Source of the DNA: JAFGHJ01 sp964606065
GTDB lineage: Bacteria; Hydrothermota; UBA3072
Reading direction: 5' to 3'
NCBI GenBank assembly: GCA_964606065.1
Contig: CAZSEX010000005.1
Span: 16,018 to 80,017, forward strand
DNA length: 64,000 nt
A program made the position numbers and the translations under genes. The notes beneath the pieces are model-generated. The model saw only the letters and a list, made by a program, of their open reading frames with translations. It was not told the origin of the DNA and did not search any database. Positions 54,401 through 61,438 of the stretch are shown piece by piece; positions within the stretch are counted from its first letter, which is position 1, and the number at the start of each line of letters is the position of its first letter.

Positions 54401-54793
54401 CGCTTCGGGAGGTCTGGGTTCGTATATTTCATCCGCAAAAGTCGTATCTGAACCTAAAGTTGAAATATATTTACTAAAAGCTATGTTGTCTATACCGAAC
54501 GAAAGAGCAGTATTCTGTACCTTATGGAATTGGTACGCTAAATCAAGGACAAAATCCGTTCCCGCATACCAGTTGAGCCCAAAATCCATTCCTCCTTTCG
54601 AGAATTCGATTCCGAAATTGGGGTCAAAGCCGTACCCGAGGTTTGGGCTAAAAGGAAAACTTCCGTTGGCATTTACAAACAAACCCTCCTCTAAATCAGG
54701 GGATGGAATATCGATGTAGGAATTTCTCTGTAATCTCTGCGAAGTCAATGTGAGGGGAAGTATTAGAATTGAAAAATATATCAGTTTTTTCAT
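51470..54793 (-). CDS. Large exported TPR protein with N-terminal barrel-like domain
   Basis: A 1107-residue protein. A signal peptide (1-18, LPLTLTSQ) leads into a region of about 250 residues rich in Gly, aromatics and alternating strands (LGYGFDPNFGIEFSKGGMDFGLNWY, FALGLFLGTKFAINRWFNIILEADG, INANVSFRLPFF), like an outer-membrane or surface beta domain. From about 315 to the end there are more than 15 TPR-like units, such as GEYDEARIKFEKALKGLGEYRPEALFRIGECYYNTGNYKKAL. The TPR part resembles YbgF/CpoB and BamD-like proteins but is far longer. It lies between the PorV-like barrel and exbB with gaps of 3 and 28 bp. Confidence 0.8.
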   Translation of the reverse strand: MKKLIYFSILILPLTLTSQRLQRNSYIDIPSPDLEEGLFVNANGSFPFSPNLGYGFDPNFGIEFSKGGMDFGLNWYAGTDFVLDLAYQFHKVQNTALSFGIDNIAFSKYISTLGSDTTFADEIYEPRPPEAWSFYLAGSREFGRRFEVTAGLGRGKYIGYGPRSSLPNTDIFYSDKHENFALGLFLGTKFAINRWFNIILEADGRDINLGITSDFGMFTGEISVLKLENSLWESSDEVLTTRINANVSFRLPFFESKKKKDKWEPVISADKIYFDVDFEDIEVTGMVPQKIDGLEEQRTVTSEDYKPITPEAVKLFREASELFGIGEYDEARIKFEKALKGLGEYRPEALFRIGECYYNTGNYKKALSIFYNINSESRDNYLYSESVYAIIACHIALENWDEAERSLSSLTSDYPGYKDSDKTKVTKAIIAFGQEHYQEVIELLKDIETQEALFYKAKAYFFTNDPRNSLAAFKKITGEYPESDLARYSFYYMGDVLFFSGNYSGALYKYVEFLEKYPYSELKEYASYKLAVCYYNEDNYLKTVECLKPILNSRDIFLAAHSNFLYGKCLKKLGRGEEALNTFTKIVSNFPELKVASLANIEMGQVFLGMGDTVQARVVYQQMSSKYSSGETIGLGDYLAGGLAFTEGNYLTTKKHLSKILRYYWGSDITCPTVALLLRTYNKTKDYSLTVALGEALLSKDACEKNNIWNGRAMFDLAEAYYQTGQYENAKRLFQEIISDYQYSDPELLAASQASYGWCLLHENRLDITEDQFTKVMSAYSMDTTSLMNSFFGNGITLFNKGEYEKALNFFESISKFPEEHPLKPRGIFYTGKAYYNLEYYRQAIESWERILQSYPNSSIAPDAAYEIGITYFQALKYEMAAPYFKMVIDEYPNSPLVPQAMIALGNNYYNGEDYERAIDAFSKFVSVYPGDSLIDEVEQSLSSAYYMAGQKNPNILKDFIEQFPSDPKAALSQFNLAVRFYEEEDKDKALETFRKVVIDFPDAEYAEDAQVNIIKIYDEKKDYENLVGEANLFLDYFPESERVPLALFYGGSGYFYLGNYGKAIEAFKKILNDYPNSEYVSTATHNINQCYKRLGSAERIGGGQTE

Positions 54794-54796
54794 TTT

Positions 54797-56134
54797 TTAT
54801 TCCTTTTTATTTTCAGGTTTTTTCTCGAACTCGATTTCCTCTCCCGTGTATATATCTTCCTCTATTCCTTCCCATTTTTCTTCTATCAGAAATCGTTCTT
54901 CAGGACCGGGAGTCTTTAAAGTTGCCAATTTACCCTCCGAAGTATAAGTTCTTCCCTTTATTTCGGTTATAATGAATTTATAGTAATAATCGCCATAAGG
55001 TACAAGTTTGCCGCTATTATCGCGACCATCCCAATAAAGTCTAATTGGAGGTTCGGTCCAGCCTTCGTAAGTTCTTACCGTTTCTCCCCATCTATTTTTC
55101 ACCATCAACTTCCATCTTTCTATTTCACCTTTTGTTCTTATTTCTTTGTTTAGCCAGACAATATTGTTTTCTCCATCGCTCATGGGGAAAAAAACTTTTT
55201 TATCGGGATATAATTTTGCTCTGAATCCGCCGAAATTAAAACTCAGAGAAAAATTATGATTGGAAGATAATATTCCTTCGGAGAGATGATGTTTCTGAAA
55301 AGCATAGTCGATTCTCAATTCATGCACTGAAACAGGAAAAGAAAAACCCGCTCCGTAAGTAAAATAGTTGTAATCCGACCCTAATCTTAAACTGAGAAGA
55401 TTATTTAATTTGTACTCCAACCCCCCCTTTAACTTTAATTCACTTCTTTCTCGCCATCCTATATCACTCAAGAATGTTAAATTGTCGTCGAAAATCTTGC
55501 AGCTTACTCCCGCTTTAAATCCAAAAGGATATTGTTCTGTTTCCGATATTAAAGTAAAAGAGGGCCTTAATAAATTATTCATAACAAAACCCGCGGAAAA
55601 AGATTTCTCGGGGAAAAGTAAAAATGCCACATCGAAAGATTGTCCGATCGAACTCCAATGAGAAATAGAGTGATGAAGTATTTTATAACTGATTCCGAAA
55701 GATAAAAAGTCTCCGGAATTTATCGCATAGGAAAGTATCCCCGCTGTTTCCTTTTCTCCGAATTCGCCCGAATCTAAAAGCGCATTATTTATATCTCTAT
55801 TTTCTATACCGCCTGTACGAACTTGCGCGAGAGAAAAAGAAAATGAACCGGATCTTGCCGTCGGAAGCGCATAAGACAGATATTCATAACTCGTTCCCAT
55901 AAAAAGGGAGCTGTGCATGAACAATAATTCCTGTGGTTTTATCTGCGTCAGTCCCGCCGGATTATAATAAGAAGCCGAGGCATCATCTGCCAAACCAACT
56001 CCACACCTACCCATACCCATAGTCCTCGCTCCCGCTCCGAAATCCAAAAAACCCGCTCCTATATCGGCGTTAACCCGCAGATATACAAACGTAAATATAA
56101 AAGCAAATTGTAAAAATTTAACCCTTTTCATCAT
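54797..56134 (-). CDS. PorV/PorQ-like outer-membrane barrel with FlgD-like C-terminal domain
   Basis: A 445-residue exported protein (signal about 1-23). The opening GAGFLDFGAGARTMGMGRCGVGLADDASASYYNPAGLTQI is the PorV/PorQ (UPF0164) signature, followed by barrel-like strands up to about 300. Residues about 325-410 form a FlgD-like Ig unit (WKLMVKNRWGETVRTYEG, RLYWDGRDNSGKLVPYGDYYYKFIIT). It ends in an acidic/charged tail (EEKWEGIEEDIYTGEEIEFEKKPENKKE), odd for a barrel because it places extra domains after the last strand. PorV carries type IX cargo in Bacteroidetes. It lies 5 bp after the gene for the 211-residue protein. Confidence 0.82.
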   Translation of the reverse strand: MMKRVKFLQFAFIFTFVYLRVNADIGAGFLDFGAGARTMGMGRCGVGLADDASASYYNPAGLTQIKPQELLFMHSSLFMGTSYEYLSYALPTARSGSFSFSLAQVRTGGIENRDINNALLDSGEFGEKETAGILSYAINSGDFLSFGISYKILHHSISHWSSIGQSFDVAFLLFPEKSFSAGFVMNNLLRPSFTLISETEQYPFGFKAGVSCKIFDDNLTFLSDIGWRERSELKLKGGLEYKLNNLLSLRLGSDYNYFTYGAGFSFPVSVHELRIDYAFQKHHLSEGILSSNHNFSLSFNFGGFRAKLYPDKKVFFPMSDGENNIVWLNKEIRTKGEIERWKLMVKNRWGETVRTYEGWTEPPIRLYWDGRDNSGKLVPYGDYYYKFIITEIKGRTYTSEGKLATLKTPGPEERFLIEEKWEGIEEDIYTGEEIEFEKKPENKKE

Positions 56135-56139
56135 AAATA

Positions 56140-56775
56140 TTATCTGACAACGGCTATTTTAGCCGTATATCGGGCAACTGTTTGAGTTTGATTTGTCGCT
56201 TTAATACACACTATGTATACACCGGAAATGACCCGGTTACCGTCATTGTCCGTTCCATCCCACCGTGCGCGCTCCAGCCCCGCGGATTCATCCGTTTCCT
56301 TATTCCATATTGGATTTCCGAACTTATCGAATATCATTATCAAAACGTGGGCATTATCATTTAAATAATATTCTATGTTGACAAAACCATATTCGGGAGT
56401 AAGAGGGTTCGGATATATATCAATCGAGTCACCGGATGTTTCCTGTCTCAATTTATCGCGAGTGATTCTATCATTAACAACAAATTTATTGCTGAGAGAA
56501 AATTTTCCGCTTTCAATACATGAACAGCAAAGGTGAACGGAATCAGAGGCTAAGGGAATCCTGACCCATCCGTCCCATTTCCTTTCCTTAAAATTTATTT
56601 TGTTATTTTCTTCTCCGCAAATTTCCGTGTGACAATAAACCGGTTCAACCGATAGTGAACATGAAGAAACGAAACTGTCATTTGCGTAGATAGATACGAA
56701 AAAACTATCACCGGTAAACTGAGGCGAAGGTATCGAGTCGAAATTAAAACTTAACGAGATTAGAAGGGTTAGCAT
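56140..56775 (-). CDS. Exported protein with T9SS/FlgD-like C-terminal domain
   Basis: A 211-residue protein heading the envelope operon. A short hydrophobic start (MLTLLISLSFNF) may be a signal sequence. The N-terminal half is unrecognised and has several cysteines (YCHTEICGEE, HLCCSCIES). From about 115 the chain has DIYPNPLTPEYGFVNIEYYLND, VLIMIFDKFGNPIWN, ARWDGTDNDGNRVISGVYIVCIKA and a final KIAVVR, the type IX sorting or FlgD-like pattern. AAGGAG is 14 nt upstream of the ATG, a longer spacing than usual. Confidence 0.7.
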   Translation of the reverse strand: MLTLLISLSFNFDSIPSPQFTGDSFFVSIYANDSFVSSCSLSVEPVYCHTEICGEENNKINFKERKWDGWVRIPLASDSVHLCCSCIESGKFSLSNKFVVNDRITRDKLRQETSGDSIDIYPNPLTPEYGFVNIEYYLNDNAHVLIMIFDKFGNPIWNKETDESAGLERARWDGTDNDGNRVISGVYIVCIKATNQTQTVARYTAKIAVVR

Positions 56776-56817
56776 TTTATCAAGAAATTCTCCTTCATAA
56801 TTATTATTATGTATTTA

Positions 56818-56845
56818 ATTATACGCACTTTATCAAACTTGTCAA
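56818..56845 (-). promoter_or_regulatory. Promoter of the eight-gene envelope operon
   Basis: Minus-strand TTGACA (56840-56845), 16-bp spacer, TATAAT (56818-56823): a full consensus match, suggesting strong constitutive expression. Confidence 0.8.
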
Positions 56846-56911
56846 GGTAAATTTCAGGCAAAAAAAAACTCCACACCCGTCCAAAATCGAAGAGCTCACA
56901 AAGATTTTTTA

Positions 56912-57511
56912 TTATTCTTTAAATTCCTGTCTGTCCGTCAGAGCTCTCCCGAGAGTCAGGTCATCAGCGAAGTCGATATCGGTTCCGAACGGAATACCTC
57001 TGGCTATACGGGTTATTCTTACCCCACTGTCCTTTAGATGTTCCTCGATATACAAAGCAGTCGCTTCTCCTTCTGTTGTCGGATTTGTCGCTATTATAAT
57101 CTCCTTTATTCCTTCGTCTTTTACTCTTCTAATTAAAGAATCAACATTTATATCTTCAGGATAAATATTATCGAGAGGAGAAAGAAGCCCTCCCAGCACA
57201 TGATAAAGTCCAGTATACGAATTAGAACGTTCTATCGCGAAAACATCCATCGGTTTTTCAACAACACAGATTGTTGTTTGGTCTCTTTCGGGAGAAGTAC
57301 AGATGTCACATAAATCTCCTACAGTTATATTACCACACTTACTACAAAATTTGATTTCTGAAAGTACTTTTTCCAAAGAATGAAGTATCTTCTTCCCTAT
57401 AGTAGGTTTGGCTAAAATGCGGAAAGCTATTCTTTCAGCAGACTTTTTACCTATTCCAGGTAAAGATTGAAGCGATTGTATAAAACGCAGAAAAGAACCC
57501 GGTGGTTTCAA
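56912..57511 (-). CDS. recR: Recombination protein RecR
   Basis: A 199-residue recombination mediator that acts with RecF/RecO. The N-terminal helix-hairpin-helix is LQSLPGIGKKSAERIAFRI, the zinc finger is CSKCGNITVGDLCDIC (four Cys), and the Toprim domain has CVVEKPMDVFAIE and EIIIATNPTTEGEATALYI, ending with RIARGIPFGTDIDFADDLTLGRALTDR. The start is a TTG overlapping the ybaB stop (TTGA). The order dnaX-ybaB-recR is the classic one. Confidence 0.96.
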   Translation of the reverse strand: MKPPGSFLRFIQSLQSLPGIGKKSAERIAFRILAKPTIGKKILHSLEKVLSEIKFCSKCGNITVGDLCDICTSPERDQTTICVVEKPMDVFAIERSNSYTGLYHVLGGLLSPLDNIYPEDINVDSLIRRVKDEGIKEIIIATNPTTEGEATALYIEEHLKDSGVRITRIARGIPFGTDIDFADDLTLGRALTDRQEFKE

Positions 57512-57822
57512 GATATCAGGTCTTTAATACCATCCAGAGGCAAAAATCCTATTGCCTCTTGCATTTTTTGTTGAAATAAATCTTTGGTTTTTTCCCTGCT
57601 CATATTGACTGCCGCGACTATCAAATCTTCAAGCAAACTCTTATCCCTTTCATTAATAAGCTCGTTTTCTATTTCTAATTTAAGGATATCCCCGAATCCG
57701 TTCGCCTCTATTTTTACCATACCTCCGCCGCTTTCGCTTAAGATTTTCTCTTTCTTAAGTTCGTCTTTGACGGATTCGACTTTTCTTTTTAGATTTTCCA
57801 TGTCAAATAAATTCTTCAGCAT
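57508..57822 (-). CDS. YbaB/EbfC-family nucleoid-associated protein
   Basis: A 104-residue small DNA-binding protein of the YbaB/EbfC family: coiled N-terminal part (MENLKRKVESVKDELKKEKILSE), the core GGMVKIEANGFGDILKLEIENELI and the last helix LLEDLIVAAVNMSREKTKDLFQQKM. It overlaps the dnaX end by 20 bp and the recR start by four. A second ATG at 57801, one base past the dnaX stop, is another possible start. Confidence 0.92.
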   Translation of the reverse strand: MLKNLFDMENLKRKVESVKDELKKEKILSESGGGMVKIEANGFGDILKLEIENELINERDKSLLEDLIVAAVNMSREKTKDLFQQKMQEAIGFLPLDGIKDLIS

Positions 57823-59317
57823 TAAATATCTCCTTTACCTTTGTTACCATAGAATTATCACGCAGTTTTGTTTCTATTTGTTGCTGGTATGTTATTATTT
57901 CTATATCCACGTCTTTTCCTGTTGTTTCTTTTAACGCGTCTCTTAAGAAGTGAATATCTTCATCGAGATGTTTTTTATGAGTTGAAGGGACCCTTATCCT
58001 CAAGATGTCGTCTTCAAAGGAAACAGGTTCCGCGTCTTTTAAAAATGCTTTAAGGAAATTCTTGCCGCTTGTTCCGTTTATCTTTGTTATTATCGCACTC
58101 CAGAGTTCCTGAGCGTTTTTAGGGGGTGGAGCGTTTGTTATGCTATCCGATTTTTTTTCTTTATAGTTGTTTTCCTTCGTTTCTTTTTCAACAGGAATCT
58201 CTTTCGATATTTTTTTTATCAGAGTGTTGATATCACGCAGGTATGGTATCCTGGCCATCCGTAGCATTGACAGTTCGAGATATACCGGAGAATGAGATAA
58301 TAATCTGATATCCTTTTCTAAATCGACCGATAGATTCAGCACCGCCGTCAGAAATTCCGTCGAGACGTTTCTGGTGAGATCGAGTAATTCTTCTTCAGGT
58401 ATTGTAGAAGTTATATCGTTGATTTCGAGCTTACTTAGAAGGAGACTGCGGAGAAAATTTAACCAGCCGGATGTAAATTCCCTTAAATCATAGCCCCTCC
58501 CGGCAATTTCTTCCACACACCTGATAATTTCTTGCTCGTCCGAATTTGAGATGCTTTTGAATAGTTTTAAATACAGCGTATTACCTATAAAACCGAAGAC
58601 ATCTCGAACATCATTCTCGGTAATTTCCCCTTCAGAGTATGAAATTAATTGTTCGAGCATTCCCTCAGCGTCTCTTATGGCTCCTTCCGCTCTTGAAGAG
58701 ATCAGATATAATGCTTCGTCGGTAGCTTTGACTTTTTCTGATTTTACCAGTTCTTTTAATTTCCCAAAAATTTCTTGATTGCTAAGCATACGGAAGTCGA
58801 ATCTCTGACAACGGGAAAGAACAGTCTTCGGAACTTTCTGGGGTTCAGTGGTCGCGAATATAAATATCACGTGCGAAGGCGGTTCTTCAAGAGTTTTGAG
58901 TAAAGCGTTAAAAGCTTCTTTGGTCAACATGTGGACTTCGTCTATAATGTAAACTTTAAAAGCGGATTGTACGGGACTGTAGGATACCGAATCTCTGAGT
59001 GATCTTATTTCGTCTATTCCTCGATTTGAAGCTCCATCTATTTCTATCACGTCGACCGAGCTGCAGTTTGTGATGGCTATACAATTTTCACACTCGTTGC
59101 AGGGGTTTTCCACTATGCCTTTTTTACAGTTAACCGCTTTAGCTAAAATACGGGCAACCGATGTTTTGCCGACCCCTCTCGGACCGGCGAATAGATAAGA
59201 ATGTCCCACTCTGCCCTTTGCCAGAGCGGACATAAGAGTTCTGGTTACATGGGGCTGTCCCAGTACTTCATCAAAATTCTGAGGTCTGTATTTTCTTGTT
59301 AAGACTAAATATCCCAT
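57803..59317 (-). CDS. dnaX: DNA polymerase III subunit gamma/tau
   Basis: A 504-residue clamp-loader ATPase. It has YLVLTRKYRPQNFDEVLGQ at the start, Walker A GPRGVGKTS (45-53), a zinc module with four Cys (CKKG, CNECENC), Walker B VYIIDEVHML, and the SRC motif LSRCQRFDF. Domain III ends near 370, followed by a charged linker and a short tau-specific part. In the linker, codons 387-389 (GAA AAA AAA) form an in-frame A AAA AAA slippery site; a -1 shift would add Ile-Gly and stop at 391 residues, a gamma-like product. The ATG lies only about 8 nt from the SRP RNA 3' end. Confidence 0.95.
   Translation of the reverse strand: MGYLVLTRKYRPQNFDEVLGQPHVTRTLMSALAKGRVGHSYLFAGPRGVGKTSVARILAKAVNCKKGIVENPCNECENCIAITNCSSVDVIEIDGASNRGIDEIRSLRDSVSYSPVQSAFKVYIIDEVHMLTKEAFNALLKTLEEPPSHVIFIFATTEPQKVPKTVLSRCQRFDFRMLSNQEIFGKLKELVKSEKVKATDEALYLISSRAEGAIRDAEGMLEQLISYSEGEITENDVRDVFGFIGNTLYLKLFKSISNSDEQEIIRCVEEIAGRGYDLREFTSGWLNFLRSLLLSKLEINDITSTIPEEELLDLTRNVSTEFLTAVLNLSVDLEKDIRLLSHSPVYLELSMLRMARIPYLRDINTLIKKISKEIPVEKETKENNYKEKKSDSITNAPPPKNAQELWSAIITKINGTSGKNFLKAFLKDAEPVSFEDDILRIRVPSTHKKHLDEDIHFLRDALKETTGKDVDIEIITYQQQIETKLRDNSMVTKVKEIFNAEEFI
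58151..58158 (-). promoter_or_regulatory. Candidate dnaX frameshift/slippage site (A8)
   Basis: Minus-strand GAA AAA AAA TCG GAT AGC. Slipping back one base, or inserting one A by transcription slippage, gives AAA ATC GGA TAG. An AAGGA word lies about 14 nt upstream. A weak hairpin, CGCTCCA / TGGAGTG, may form downstream. Confidence 0.5.
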
Positions 59318-59325
59318 AGTTTTTT

Positions 59326-59601
59326 CACAGCCGCACGGCTTGCTTTGCCTATGAACTTCCGCCGGTACATCTTAAGAAAAAGCTCCATTCAGGTTTTCCT
59401 TCATCAGAGGTTAAGACTTCTTACCGCTGCTTCCTTCCGGATCTGACGGGGTTCAAAGCTCTCCTCTATGGAGGGCCCAAATTTCAACGCCATCTTAAGA
59501 AGTCCATAGCAGAAGAACATAAACTCAAATTCAAGCCAGTAGCCCTGCTATAGCGGATTACAGGTGTGGGGAACCGCTATCTCCCCGCTATGTGCGGCTG
59601 A
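59326..59601 (-). ncRNA. ffs: Large bacterial SRP RNA (with Alu domain)
   Basis: About 276 nt. The conserved SRP54-binding apex is GATCCGGAAGGAAGCAGC on the minus strand (within 59427-59446). The 5' part (TAGCGGGGAGATAGCGG, then TTCCCCACACC and ATCCGCTATAGC) matches the Alu domain of the Bacillus-type scRNA, so this is the long form, not 4.5S RNA. The ends close by CAGCCGCAC (59592-59600) pairing with GTGCGGCTG (59328-59336). dnaX begins 8-9 nt after the 3' end, the same gene order as scr-dnaX in Bacillus. Confidence 0.93.
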
Positions 59602-59607
59602 TGTTTT

Positions 59608-59636
59608 ATATTAGTTCGGAATTAACAAGAAGTCAA
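59608..59636 (-). promoter_or_regulatory. Promoter of SRP RNA (and probably dnaX operon)
   Basis: Minus-strand TTGACT (59631-59636), 17-bp spacer, TAATAT (59608-59613). The predicted start falls at the first base of the closing helix. Confidence 0.8.
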
Positions 59637-59697
59637 CCCCCATGAACCGCAGATTATCACCAGCCACAGAATTCAATTAACAACTGCAGTTCGGGGG

Positions 59698-59727
59698 TTG
59701 ACAATAGATTCGCGAAAACTATATTAT
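59698..59727 (+). promoter_or_regulatory. Promoter of initiator tRNA
   Basis: TTGACA (59698-59703), 18-bp spacer, TATTAT (59722-59727), divergent from the SRP RNA promoter. Confidence 0.65.
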
Positions 59728-59733
59728 ATTTGA

Positions 59734-59807
<74 letters not shown>

Positions 59808-59881
59808 TAACAATCAGGGTATAGGACTTAGGGGGCAGGGTATAGAAAAAAAACAAAACTTTTTAAATTTTTGTTTGTCAG

Positions 59882-60505
59882 ATGTTTGGTTGTGAGATGG
59901 GTATACAAAATCTAACTTTAAATGTAATTACTAAAATCTTAATTTCTTTAATTACCGGATATATATTTGGTTCAATTCCAAACGCTGTTATAATAGCAAA
60001 GTTCAAAAAAGTAGATATAAGAAAAACAGGAAGCGGAAATCCCGGAGCAGGCAATGTGGCAAGAGAAATCGGGAAAACGTGGGGGATACTCGTTTTTATT
60101 TTAGACGTCCTGAAAGCTATAATACCAATGTTGATAGCAGATAAAATATTTCAATTAGGTCCGTTCTGGACAGGAATAGCCGGGCTTTCCGCTGTAATCG
60201 GACACTGCTATTCATTATTTTTGCGCTTTAGAGGCGGAAAAGGTGCCGCGAGTTCAGGAGGAGTTATGATATATCTTTTCCCTAAATTCTCTATCGTGGC
60301 AATAGTGGCTTTCTTTCTGCTTCAAAAAACTCCGCGCACGCTAACAACGTTCATACCCATCTTCCTTGTCGCTCTCGGTCTCTGGATATGGCTTTACTGG
60401 AATTCCATGCCTTTTTTTATTCCTTTTGTACTCATATTCTTGACCCTCGGAGTACTTTTAAATATAGATTTAATTAAAGAAATCGTTAAGGGAGGAAATA
60501 AGTGA
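59882..60505 (+). CDS. plsY: Glycerol-3-phosphate acyltransferase PlsY
   Basis: A 207-residue inner-membrane enzyme that transfers acyl groups from acyl phosphate to glycerol 3-phosphate, starting phospholipid synthesis. Motifs: GYIFGSIPNAVIIAK, the active loop RKTGSGNPGAGNVAREIGK, and LRFRGGKGAASSGG; five hydrophobic segments. An in-frame ATG at 59897 is an alternative start and would remove five residues not typical of the family. Its stop overlaps the GTG start of the next gene. Confidence 0.93.
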   Translation: MFGCEMGIQNLTLNVITKILISLITGYIFGSIPNAVIIAKFKKVDIRKTGSGNPGAGNVAREIGKTWGILVFILDVLKAIIPMLIADKIFQLGPFWTGIAGLSAVIGHCYSLFLRFRGGKGAASSGGVMIYLFPKFSIVAIVAFFLLQKTPRTLTTFIPIFLVALGLWIWLYWNSMPFFIPFVLIFLTLGVLLNIDLIKEIVKGGNK

Positions 60506-61083
60506 TATTAAAAAGAAGAAAAATCTACCGAATCGGCGCGGGGATTGCATTTCCTGTACTTTATTATTTTACGCCTAACAAAATTATTGTGGAAATGTTA
60601 CTCCTTTATCTTCTTGGCATAATGACCACTCTCGAAGTAATGAGATATATTTCCCCCAATCTCTGGAGGACAATAGCAGAACACTCTAAAGGGATATTGA
60701 AAGTAAGGCAGGGGATGATTACCGGTACAACAGCGCTACTTATTTCAAATATAATAGTTATTGCTTTCTTTGACAAACAGGTAGCGATCGTGAGTCTCAT
60801 GTATATGCTCTTCGGGGATACAGCTTCAGCTATTATAGGCACCAAATACGGTAAAGTCAAAATGGGTGATAAAACCCTGGAAGGCAGCCTGGCTTTTTTT
60901 ATAACAGCGATGATTATTGCTTTAATTTTCGGGCAGTGGAGCGGGGTCCGTATTCACCTTATTATTTTAATTTTCGGAGCAATCGCGGCCACAGTTACCG
61001 AAGCCCTCCCCTTAAAAATAAACGATAATTTAACCGTAGCTCTGGCAGCCGCCATCGTCATGCAGATATTTACTCTGTTCTGA
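60502..61083 (+). CDS. DGK1/SEC59/VTE5-like lipid kinase family membrane protein
   Basis: A 193-residue protein with about six hydrophobic segments. The family motif is MLFGDTASAIIGTKYGKVKMGDKTLEGSLAFFITA (about 92-126), as in the CTP-dependent diacylglycerol, dolichol and phytol kinases. The bacterial substrate is unknown; the coupling to plsY (GTGA overlap) suggests phospholipid or isoprenoid-lipid metabolism. A CDP-diacylglycerol synthase-like role is a less likely reading. Confidence 0.8.
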   Translation: MILKRRKIYRIGAGIAFPVLYYFTPNKIIVEMLLLYLLGIMTTLEVMRYISPNLWRTIAEHSKGILKVRQGMITGTTALLISNIIVIAFFDKQVAIVSLMYMLFGDTASAIIGTKYGKVKMGDKTLEGSLAFFITAMIIALIFGQWSGVRIHLIILIFGAIAATVTEALPLKINDNLTVALAAAIVMQIFTLF

Positions 61084-61376
61084 CATTCTCCACCTCTCCT
61101 ATGTACTTTGTAGTACTGGCGGTCAACTTTTTGTTTTTTTTGCAAAAGATTTGAACCACAAAGCTCACAAAGAGCACAGAGATTTTATTTTTTTTTATTT
61201 TAAAAAATCATGTAAATCTTGTTAATCCTGTCTAAATATTCGGGGTATTGGGGTTGGGTTTTGAACAAATAAAATAAATGGGGTGTGTGGTGTGGCTTTG
61301 AGTCCTTTGTGGTCTTTGTGGTTAATATTATGCGTTAGCGGCTTTGCCGCGATAGGGTTAAGAATCTAAATCGCTC
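61084..61376. repeat. Intergenic family-A repeats
   Basis: Words such as AACCACAAAGCTCACAAAGAGCAC (about 61154) and CTTTGTGGTCTTTGTGGTTAAT (about 61304-61325), a G-rich GGGGTTGGGTTTTGAAC word, and a small hairpin GCGGC-ttt-GCCGC near 61338-61350. No gene. Confidence 0.7.
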
Positions 61377-61404
61377 TTGACATAAAACATAAATATTATA
61401 AGAT
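61377..61404 (+). promoter_or_regulatory. Promoter of trpS
   Basis: TTGACA (61377-61382), 16-bp spacer, TAAGAT (61399-61404); GGAGG lies 6 nt before ATG 61439. Confidence 0.6.
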
Positions 61405-61438
61405 ATACAAACATGCGAATTAAAATCGGAGGATAGAA

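Noticed and set aside
53000..54793. Split of the TPR fusion into two genes
   Set aside because: The frame is continuous, with no internal stop and no ribosome-binding site at the domain border.
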